64,000 nucleotides of DNA from NCBI RefSeq assembly GCF_000265385.1, contig NC_018013.1, positions 3,392,501-3,456,500 of the forward strand. Reading direction: 5' to 3'. Of the stretch, positions 44,426-50,760 are shown piece by piece. The DNA is from Aequorivita sublithincola DSM 14238. GTDB lineage: Bacteria > Bacteroidota > Bacteroidia > Flavobacteriales > Flavobacteriaceae. The stretch's first letter is position 1. Each line of letters begins with the position of its first letter. Under the pieces are notes generated by a model, which made no database searches, was not told where the DNA came from, and was given only the letters and a program-made list of their open reading frames with translations. Made by a program: the position numbers and the translations under genes.

Positions 44426-44461
44426 CTCCACTGTAAAATTCTTGCGGATTTTGTAGTGGAG
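44426..44461 (+). promoter_or_regulatory. Strong hairpin overlapping a promoter before the HTH gene
   Basis: CTCCACTGTAAAAT pairs with ATTTTGTAGTGGAG (14 bp, two G-U pairs) around an eight-base loop, followed by a T-rich run. The loop contains TTG (44442-44444), and 22 bases on is TATTTTTG (44467-44474), a possible Bacteroidota promoter. It could end the S41 transcript, or control the HTH gene at 44528. The gap 44238-44527 is otherwise empty. Confidence 0.5.
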
Positions 44462-44527
44462 TTTTGTATTTTTGATCGTTAGTGGATGAGACACCCATCG
44501 CTTTACTAAAAAATCCCAATTAAAAAA

Positions 44528-45109
44528 ATGAACCTTGGCGAAAAAATAAGTTCCCAAAGAAAAATCAAGGGTTTGTCACAAGAATTACTTGCAGAAAATT
44601 GTGGGGTTTCATTACGGACCATCCAGAGAATAGAGAACAATAAATCCAACCCAAGACCTTATACCTTAAAAGTAATCGCGGATGCTTTAAATATACAAAT
44701 GGTGCAGTTGGAACAAACTCAGAGTTCCGAGGTAGCAAATGATTATTCTCTATCAAAAATCAATTTGATAAATTCTTCAGCATTGTTAGGAGTATTAATT
44801 CCTTTCCTAAATATATTCGCACCAATCTATTTCTGGAAACTGAATAAAAAGAATTCGTTGGTAAATGAAAAAGGTAGAAAAATTATTAGTTTTCAAATAC
44901 TCTGGCTTCTATTTTCCTTGTTGATTTTATTTATAACCCATTTTCTTCATTATAAAATAACGGGAGAATTCATAAGTGGTCGGATTCCGATTGTGCTCGT
45001 TGTTTACATTTTACTTCTTTTGGTAAATATATTCTTCATTATTAAGAACTCAATTCAGATCAAAAGAGGTAATCCAGAAATCTATACCTCCTTCCCAAAT
45101 TTGTTTTAA
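44528..45109 (+). CDS. XRE-type HTH regulator with membrane tail
   Basis: 193 residues. An N-terminal Cro/CI helix-turn-helix (ISSQRKIKGLSQELLAENCG then SLRTIQRIENNKSNPRPYTL) is joined to a DUF4870-like membrane region with about three helices (LLGVLIPFLNIFAPIYFW, FQILWLLFSLLILFITHF, IVLVVYILLLLVNIFFII). A membrane-tethered repressor or sensor. Target unknown. Confidence 0.85.
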   Translation: MNLGEKISSQRKIKGLSQELLAENCGVSLRTIQRIENNKSNPRPYTLKVIADALNIQMVQLEQTQSSEVANDYSLSKINLINSSALLGVLIPFLNIFAPIYFWKLNKKNSLVNEKGRKIISFQILWLLFSLLILFITHFLHYKITGEFISGRIPIVLVVYILLLLVNIFFIIKNSIQIKRGNPEIYTSFPNLF

Positions 45110-45198
45110 ACATATCAAATGTCCTAATAACGACGTCGCAATGTCGTAATCAAAATGGTTAGTTACGGGTAATTTTGTCCAAAACTAAATCTTTAAAA

Positions 45199-46044
45199 AT
45201 GAAAAAAGCATTGCTACTTGGTATTACAATTTTAATCACTTCCGTAATCTCTATTGTTCTATTTTCCTATTTAACGGGCAATCCAACCTATCCCGAATCC
45301 GTCATTCAAACTACTATATATTCCAAAATATTAAATGAGGAAAGAGAAGTGATAATTCATCTTCCCATAAACTATGACAAAACAAAAAAGTATCCAGTTA
45401 TGTACGTCCTTGACGGAAGTTTGCAGGACAAACACATTGCCAATAAATTTGATATTCTATCCTCCGCTGGGTATGTTCTAGAAACAATTGTAGTGGGCAT
45501 TCCCAATGTAAGTGGAAAAGGTAGGCAACGTGATTATACGCCACCCTATATGAAAATTGACATCGATGAAAAAGACAGTCCGCTGGGAGGTGGAGACAAA
45601 TTTTTAGCTTTTATGGAGAAAGAACTTCTCCCTTTTATTGAGCAAAACTATTCGGTTTCAAAAACTCGCTCCCTCGCAGGAAATTCAAGAGGCGGACTTT
45701 TGGTAATGTATTCGTTACTTTACAAACCTGAATTGTTTAAAGGTAGGTTTTGTTTCAGCCCAGCATTTTGGAGAGATGATAATCTAATCATAAAAAAGGC
45801 ATCTGATTTTCTCAGTAAAAATGATAATTTAAACTCTTTTTTATATTTGAGTATGGGAGAAGATGAAAATGACAAAATGAAAAACGGGTTTAATGAAATG
45901 ACCAAAACCCTGAATAAAAAACAAGATGGGAAATTAGTTTGGTTTTCGGAATTTACCAAAAATGCCGACCATCAAAACAATGCCGAAATATCAGCATCTG
46001 TGGCAATCAGGAAATGGAGCGATTATTTAAAAATAGTGAAATAA
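45199..46044 (+). CDS. Alpha/beta hydrolase, esterase D-like (IroE/Fes type)
   Basis: 281 residues from ATG at 45199; a TTG at 45175 adds eight residues. An N-terminal membrane segment (LLLGITILITSVISIVLFSY) anchors or exports it. The esterase fold shows YPVMYVLDGSLQDKHI, nucleophile elbow SLAGNSRGGLLVMYSL and a final His in NADHQNNAE. Relatives cut siderophore esters or acyl esters; substrate is unknown. Confidence 0.85.
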   Translation: MKKALLLGITILITSVISIVLFSYLTGNPTYPESVIQTTIYSKILNEEREVIIHLPINYDKTKKYPVMYVLDGSLQDKHIANKFDILSSAGYVLETIVVGIPNVSGKGRQRDYTPPYMKIDIDEKDSPLGGGDKFLAFMEKELLPFIEQNYSVSKTRSLAGNSRGGLLVMYSLLYKPELFKGRFCFSPAFWRDDNLIIKKASDFLSKNDNLNSFLYLSMGEDENDKMKNGFNEMTKTLNKKQDGKLVWFSEFTKNADHQNNAEISASVAIRKWSDYLKIVK

Positions 46045-46243
46045 TAATGATTGTCATCTACAATCACAATACGGCCAACTAAGGTAAAACTTCAGAAATT
46101 AACCTATACTTTTTCCTTAAACTTCACTAAAAGTTTAGTCTAAATTCTTACCTGATAAAATTCTCTTCAAAATAGTGTGATTTTTAAGAGCCTTGTGCGA
46201 ATAATATAGAAAGGACGAATATTTCTTATTAATTTCAACCACA

Positions 46244-46435
46244 ATGAAGCTCAAAAATATTAGAGTGCTTTTTGTTACCGCTATCGCATTTACATTACTT
46301 TCAACTGGTTGTAGTATTACATTTACCAAAAACTATTACAATGCAAAACCAAAACAACAAAAGGAAACTGATAGTACTACGTGCGCATCAAAATTAGACT
46401 CTCAAGCATCCAAACCAAATGATGGACAAAAATAA
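46244..46435 (+). CDS. Small lipoprotein
   Basis: 63 residues. The signal peptide IRVLFVTAIAFTLLSTGC ends in a clear lipobox (LSTG-C), and the mature part is short and polar (SITFTKNYYNAKPKQQKETD). Its last codons overlap the start of the sigma gene by 17 bases in another frame, so they form one transcript. No family recognised. Confidence 0.7.
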   Translation: MKLKNIRVLFVTAIAFTLLSTGCSITFTKNYYNAKPKQQKETDSTTCASKLDSQASKPNDGQK

Positions 46436-46931
46436 ACCAGACGTTTTCCTTGAGGTTGTTGAGAAACATAAAGGCATCCTTTACAAAGTAGCGAACTCCT
46501 ATTGTCAGAATTTTGAAGATAGAAAAGACCTCATTCAAGAAATAATTATCCAGCTGTGGAAATCATTTGAAAACTACAATGAAAAATTCAAGTACTCAAC
46601 TTGGATATACCAAATCTCATTAAATGTGGCTATTTCATTCTATAGAAAAGAAAACAGCAGAAAACGAATTTCAAATCCGCTGGTTACAGATATTTTCGAT
46701 TTTACAGATACTGAAATAGCGGAGGAAAAAGAAACCAATTTAGGTTTACTAAACCATCTTATTTCAAAACTTGATAATTTAAACAAAGCCTTAATGTTGC
46801 TATATCTAGAGGAAAAAAACTACAAGGAAATTTCAGAAATCATCGGTATTACCGAAACCAATGTTGCAACAAAAATTAGTAGAATTAAAAGTAAATTAAA
46901 AGCTGAATTCGATCAAATTAAAAATCATTAA
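46419..46931 (+). CDS. ECF-type RNA polymerase sigma factor (second)
   Basis: 170 residues; the start may be the ATG at 46419 or 46422. Region 2: NSYCQNFEDRKDLIQEIIIQ and FKYSTWIYQISLNVAISFYR. Region 4: LLYLEEKNYKEISEIIGITE followed by TNVATKISRIKSKLKAEFDQ. The next gene starts one base after its stop and encodes a membrane protein that may be its anti-sigma partner. Confidence 0.92.
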   Translation: MMDKNKPDVFLEVVEKHKGILYKVANSYCQNFEDRKDLIQEIIIQLWKSFENYNEKFKYSTWIYQISLNVAISFYRKENSRKRISNPLVTDIFDFTDTEIAEEKETNLGLLNHLISKLDNLNKALMLLYLEEKNYKEISEIIGITETNVATKISRIKSKLKAEFDQIKNH

Positions 46932-46932
46932 A

Positions 46933-47592
46933 ATGGAAAATTTAGAGCTTATCAATATTTGGAAAGAGCAAAATGCCAAGATCGAAAAGACATTGGCTAT
47001 AAACAAACTGCTTTTAAAAGAAACCATTAGCAGAAAAGCAGAATCATCTTTACAAGGATTAGTTAGATTGACAACAGCCGGAATCATTGCTTTTGTAATA
47101 TATCTTCTAATTTTGGGCTATGTGCTGGTTTATGCCATTTCAAATTATTCCTCAGCAAGTAATTACTTTATCATTTCAATGTCGGCAATAGCTTTAATAA
47201 ATTTAAAAGGGTTTGCCGATTATATTAAACATCTTGTTTGGACAAAAAACATAAACTACAATGGCAGTGTATTGAAAATTCAAAAACAATTGTCAAAACT
47301 TCAACTTTCCATCATCAACCACTCAAAAATTATGATTCTCCAGTGTCCGTTTTGGACTACTTTTTATCTAAGTAATAGTTGGTTTCCGCAGGACGTAGGT
47401 GTACCATATATTCTGTTTCAAATTACGATTACAGGAAGTTTTATTTACTTAACCTATTGGTTGTACAAACAACATAGTCCAGAGAATTTTAATAAAAAAT
47501 GGTTTCGAAATATGATTGCAGGTTCAGGAGGAAAATCTGTGGAAAAAGCGATTGAATTCTACAAAGAGATTGAGGAATTTGAGAAAGAATAA
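46933..47592 (+). CDS. Membrane protein partner of the second sigma factor
   Basis: 219 residues. No zinc motif is visible. The N-terminus MENLELINIWKEQNAKIEKT and the following helix IAFVIYLLILGYVLVYAI, then NYFIISMSAIALINLKGF, MILQCPFWTTFYLSNSWFP and YILFQITITGSFIYLTYWLY give four membrane segments; a charged tail KAIEFYKEIEEFEKE follows. This layout matches membrane proteins that accompany ECF factors in Flavobacteriaceae. An anti-sigma role is inferred from its position. It is the last plus-strand cargo gene. Confidence 0.68.
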   Translation: MENLELINIWKEQNAKIEKTLAINKLLLKETISRKAESSLQGLVRLTTAGIIAFVIYLLILGYVLVYAISNYSSASNYFIISMSAIALINLKGFADYIKHLVWTKNINYNGSVLKIQKQLSKLQLSIINHSKIMILQCPFWTTFYLSNSWFPQDVGVPYILFQITITGSFIYLTYWLYKQHSPENFNKKWFRNMIAGSGGKSVEKAIEFYKEIEEFEKE

Positions 47593-47974
47593 AAAGAGCA
47601 CTTGTACATATACTTTTTAGTGTATTTGTGGAAATAACCTTGTTATTTAAAAACAAAAAAAAATGCCTTGAAACCTGAAACTAGAAACTTCGCTTATTCT
47701 TCTTCCCCTTCATTATTCCCAATTCGGAAGCAATGTAAATAATCAAGTGGAAGGTGGCTGCTGAAACAAATCTCAATCCAACCTAAAAAACACATTCGCA
47801 GGTTGAATGGGGTCAACTCAAAAAAACTCGTAACTATCACGCTGAACGCTTCTGCTGAGTGTAGCCGAAGTAAAGTAGAAGGGCCGTTAACTCGAAATCT
47901 GAAATTAGACCCAACAAACACTATATTTAGAAAATGTAATTTGAAGTAAAATTATCACTATTGGGTAAACTATC

Positions 47975-48196
47975 CTAAAGTTTAGAAAGCAACACATTAA
48001 TCAGTATGGAAATTACTGCCATATTACATATCAATATTGATGATTTCGTTATAGATTTTAGACTTTCAACTAAATAGATTTTCTCGTATTGATTTTTTGA
48101 TCCAAAATAGATCATCAAAAATAAATCCGCCTTCCCTCTGAAATAATTGACAGTATTTTTATGCCATTTTTCAGCACCAAAAGAGGTTTTTTATCT
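47975..48196 (-). pseudogene. C-terminal gene fragment next to the right boundary
   Basis: An open stretch of 73 codons without start (DKKPLFGAEKWHKNTVNYFR, KADLFLMIYFGSKNQYEKIY, then a C-terminal hydrophobic helix ending VISILINVLLSKL) and a stop. Composition is protein-like. The family is not recognised. The gap 47593-48221 otherwise holds only a GCTGAGTGTAGCCGAAG stretch (about 47857) that looks like a worn intergenic repeat. Confidence 0.4.
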
Positions 48197-48221
48197 TATA
48201 AATGTTAAAGTTTAGTAAGAG

Positions 48222-48241
48222 GTGCGTAATTCGGTGCGTAG
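48222..48241 (+). repeat. GGTGCG double motif, right copy
   Basis: GGTGCGTAATTCGGTGCGTA differs by one base from the copy at 21923 and lies the same way round, about 50 bases before the second 22-bp repeat. Confidence 0.6.
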
Positions 48242-48292
48242 TAAATTTTGGTGGTTTGTGAGGCACTGTAAAGACTAGTGAACTAGAAAAAC

Positions 48293-48314
48293 GGTTAGTT
48301 CCTCTTTCTCCGCT
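48293..48314 (+). repeat. 22-bp direct repeat, tRNA-Ser 3'-end-like, right copy (putative att core)
   Basis: Identical to 21995-22016 over all 22 bases (GGTTAGTTCC...TCTCCGCT). The intervening 50 bases between the GGTGCG motif and this core differ between copies, so the identity is selected or recent at the core, not a general duplication. Confidence 0.7.
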
Positions 48315-48316
48315 TA

Positions 48317-48347
48317 AAAACCTGTAAACCAATTGTTTGCAGGTTTT
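48317..48347 (+). terminator. Terminator after the right repeat
   Basis: AAAACCTGTAAAC pairs with GTTTGCAGGTTTT (13 bp with one G-U pair) around CAATT, with a following T run. Same position relative to the core as at the left end, but a different stem sequence. Confidence 0.88.
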
Positions 48348-48401
48348 TTATTTTAATGTTTTTCCTTTTTGAATCACTCCGCAAATTTTCTCATTGAATC
48401 C

Positions 48402-49060
48402 TTACTTTTTGCTAATAATTTCGTCTTTTAACCATTCAAAAGCTACCTTCTGATCATAATTGTTATCTGGACTTAACTGGCCTACCATATCTCCTGTAAA
48501 TATGACATCGGTTTCCTTCGCCTCTATACTTAATAGAAACTCCTTTTGAGATGGCACCGTTTCTTATGATAACTCCAAATACACTTAAGAGCATTTTAAA
48601 ATAGCTCGAGGTCAAGCTCCATATTTTGACGGGAGTAATACAAGTCAAAAAGATCTCGTCCTTTACTTCTTTGATATAACGCTCTGAGCTTAGTTCCTAA
48701 AAGTTTATTTATACTATAAGTTTTTATATTCGCTTTTCCTTCGAACCACGGATTATTTACCTAAAATGAAAAATCCACCCAATCCAATACATTGAAGTGT
48801 TCCTTACAATTGATTTCTAATTTAAGTCTTCTACGTTCGTTTTCATATTCTGAATTAAATCGGTATAAAGATTTTGCTCCGTGACCTCGCACTTGGGTAC
48901 TCCTCTTTTCTTCAAAGAAAGTAATTACCTCGCCAATACGCTTTAAAATTGGTTTGATTAGACCTTCCTTTATTTGCACAAGAAATATCTTCAGAGTATC
49001 ATGGAGCGGGGTTTAAATATAGTTTATGCAAAGCTGTTCCGCCGCGAAATTTCGGGCTAT
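48402..49060 (-). pseudogene. Decayed AbiEii-type nucleotidyltransferase toxin, second type
   Basis: Reading the minus strand across frames gives one toxin: KFRGGTALHKLYLNPAP, a stop, YSEDI, a shift to QIKEGLIKPILKRIGEVITF and RRLKLEINCKEHFNVLDW, a shift to NPWFEGKANIKTYSINKLLG and TKLRALYQRSKGRDLFDLYY, a stop, then VPSQKEFLLSIEAKE ... FEWLKDEIISKK. The GGTALHKL and YSED motifs are the nucleotidyltransferase core. At least two stops and two shifts show it is dead. The first 40 or so codons and any antitoxin are absent. It is not the missing half of the fragment at 22175. Confidence 0.75.
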
Positions 49061-49175
49061 AATGGAAGAGAAGGATTAATAATTAAGGTATTCAGTTGTA
49101 ATTGTTCAATTTTTTAACACTTCACCGTTACGCCACGAAGCAGTCAAAATATTTATTTCGTTAGTCAAAAATAAA

Positions 49176-49211
49176 AAGGGTTTAAAGTTACTTTCGTAAC
49201 TTTAAACCCTT
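49176..49211 (-). terminator. Terminator of the CHRD-like lipoprotein gene
   Basis: A perfect 16-bp stem (AAGGGTTTAAAGTTAC and its complement) with a TTTC loop, followed on the minus strand by a T run. It ends the metal-cluster transcript that stops at 49231. Confidence 0.92.
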
Positions 49212-49230
49212 AAAGATATTTTGATTAAAC

Positions 49231-49782
49231 TTAAATTTTGGTAATCTCACCACAGGCCACGGGAATTGTTGCAACATACGAACCACCGTTATTTAAACCG
49301 TGCAATACTATGGTTCTATTCTCTAATGTGCCAAGTGCCTCAAGAGTTAGAACTCCATTTTCTCCAAGTGTGAAAGTTTTAGTATAATTCACATTTCCAT
49401 TAGCATCAGCCATTGGAAAATCCTCTAAAGGTAACAATACTGCACCATAAAAAGGAGCCCCTTCTGGAATCGTTATTATACCATCACCATCGGTATCTGC
49501 TGAAGTTGGAGGACAAGTGGCATTTGATCCATCATCTTTACCGTGAATGTGCTGTGGATGTGGTTGATTCGGAACCATTCCAGTTGCTGTGACACTAACG
49601 GTCATCTTGTTGTTATCAACTATAATGTTTACCATTCCAGAAGCCCCAGAATTGTTCAATTGATTTAGAGTTCCTGAATAGTTAGCTACTACAGGTGTTG
49701 GCGTATTGTCATCATCTGAACTACAACTTGCCAAACCTATAAAAACTAACATTGATAGTGCAAATAATTTTACTGTTTTCAT
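49231..49782 (-). CDS. CHRD-like lipoprotein
   Basis: 183 residues. Signal peptide VKLFALSMLVFIGLASC with lipobox Cys. The mature part has NYSGTLNQLNNSGASGMVNI, PNQPHPQHIHGKDDGSNATC, PTSADTDGDGIITIPEGAPF and RTIVLHGLNNGGSYVATIPV. The HPQHIH and HG segments look like metal or superoxide-dismutase-like histidine clusters. CHRD domains are beta-barrels related to Cu/Zn-SOD-like folds. Export to the periplasm or surface is clear; role is inferred from the copper cluster beside it. Confidence 0.72.
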   Translation of the reverse strand: MKTVKLFALSMLVFIGLASCSSDDDNTPTPVVANYSGTLNQLNNSGASGMVNIIVDNNKMTVSVTATGMVPNQPHPQHIHGKDDGSNATCPPTSADTDGDGIITIPEGAPFYGAVLLPLEDFPMADANGNVNYTKTFTLGENGVLTLEALGTLENRTIVLHGLNNGGSYVATIPVACGEITKI

Positions 49783-50046
49783 AATTTTAATGTTTGATTT
49801 TTATTACTGTTTTGTATACTAACGGTTAATATTTACCGATGGTTTTGTTTTTAACTGAATTTTAAGGGATCGAATAAAAACTTAACCTTTTTTAACGAAC
49901 TACTCAATTCGCTGGTGAACTATATTTTATCGACACTAATTTGTGCCATACTATGGAAATGGCTTTTATGCTATAACATTTCGCTTTTCCACAAAATGAT
50001 TAGCAAACAAACGACTCACAACCAAGATTAAAATATAATGAGAGTA

Positions 50047-50259
50047 TCAATCAACAGTTTCCGCTTTAAAGCCCACTTTTTGCAATGTTGCCTTTATATC
50101 TTCTTCTGAAGCACCATCGCTTTCAATGGTCAAAATTTTATCAGGATTGGCGGTATCAACCTCCCAACTTTCAACACCTTTTTGCTTGTTTAAAAAAGGG
50201 GTTACTTTTGATACGCACCCTCCACAATTGATATTTGTTTTAAATTTTAAAGTTTTCAT
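50047..50259 (-). CDS. HMA-domain copper chaperone
   Basis: 70 residues, the full length of a single HMA domain. The metal site is KTNINCGGCVSKV (CxxC with GG), followed by VESWEVDTANPDKILTIESD and the last helix EEDIKATLQKVGFKAE. It binds Cu(I) and hands it to partners. The gene follows immediately after the tail of a lost CopA-type ATPase, its natural acceptor. Confidence 0.93.
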   Translation of the reverse strand: MKTLKFKTNINCGGCVSKVTPFLNKQKGVESWEVDTANPDKILTIESDGASEEDIKATLQKVGFKAETVD

Positions 50260-50260
50260 T

Positions 50261-50389
50261 TTATTTGAATTTATAATTAAGTTTTATTCGTTTAAGCCTT
50301 AAGCTATTTAGAACTACTGATACGCTACTGAAAGCCATTGCCATTCCTGCAATCATTGGATCCAATAAGAACCTATTTACGGGATAAAA
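50261..50389 (-). pseudogene. C-terminal fragment of a CopA-type P-type ATPase
   Basis: The last 42 codons read FYPVNRFLLDPMIAGMAMA then FSSVSVVLNSLRLKRIKL, the universal C-terminal helix pair of copper P1B-ATPases. The upstream catalytic part (CPC, DKTGT) is absent because the frame abuts an HMA-AraC fragment. Confidence 0.85.
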
Positions 50390-50510
50390 CTAATTTAACT
50401 TCCCCCAATTTTATAAAAACATACGGCATTTCAAGTTGTTCCAAAATATTAGATACCGCCGAGATACATCTTGGGCAGACCATATTTTTAATATGGATAG
50501 TTTCACTCAT
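50373..50510 (-). pseudogene. N-terminal fragment of an HMA-AraC type regulator
   Basis: 45 codons: MSETIHIKNMVCPRCISAVS then ILEQLEMPYVFIKLGEVKL. The CPRC site and GEVxL strand are those of Bacteroidota regulators that join an HMA-like sensor to an AraC DNA-binding domain. The AraC part is missing; the frame stops inside the CopA remnant. Confidence 0.75.
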
Positions 50511-50616
50511 ATCGTAATAATGTTAATCCAGATTTGTATAAAGAATAATAAACGGCCGCTATTGTAGCAACCACAAAAATCAATATTACCACAACCAAAG
50601 CTAAAATTTTATCCAT
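50503..50616 (-). CDS. Single-helix small membrane protein (37 residues)
   Basis: The frame MDKILALVVVILIFVVATIA then AVYYSLYKSG forms one membrane helix. Its stop overlaps the start of the HMA-AraC remnant by eight bases. It resembles the short inner-membrane peptides often found inside metal-transport operons, but no family is recognised. A 28-codon basic frame overlaps upstream (50601-50687) and is doubtful. Confidence 0.4.
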   Translation of the reverse strand: MDKILALVVVILIFVVATIAAVYYSLYKSGLTLLRYE

Positions 50617-50760
50617 TTTTGGAATATCACTTTTGGGTTGATGCTCAATTTTTTATTTTTCCTTCTATTCCTTCTGGTTTCACTCATTATCGTTCCCCTT
50701 TATAAATCCAAGATTACTTTATTGCTTTATTTAGATTACTTGATTAATCCATAATTCGTT

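Larger units (their letters stand above)
21995..48314. mobile_element. Putative 26.3-kb genomic island between tRNA-like direct repeats
   Basis: The two identical 22-bp repeats at the ends each carry the same left-hand GGTGCG motif and right-hand terminator, the pattern of repeated integration into one tRNA 3' end. The interior is accessory in nature: toxin-antitoxin remnants at the edges, export systems, beta-lactamase-fold hydrolases, gene fragments. There is no integrase, relaxase or replication gene inside, so if it was mobile it is now dependent or decayed. An intact tRNA-Ser further left, outside the window, is predicted by this model. Confidence 0.5.

Noticed and set aside
23680..47592. 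Classical integron with attC sites
   Set aside because: No integrase and no clear GTTRRRY/RYYYAAC pairs in the spacers; only a looser cassette-like pattern is claimed.
48463..48648. Minus-strand 61-residue frame as a gene
   Set aside because: It is an out-of-frame reading through the decayed AbiEii toxin.
22175..49060. One AbiEii gene split in two by insertion of the whole island
   Set aside because: The two pieces are of different subtypes, and with both on the minus strand the start fragment would have to lie right, not left, of the end fragment.
50601..50687. 28-codon basic frame upstream of the small membrane protein
   Set aside because: Very short, overlaps the next frame, and has no recognisable features; too weak to list as a gene.
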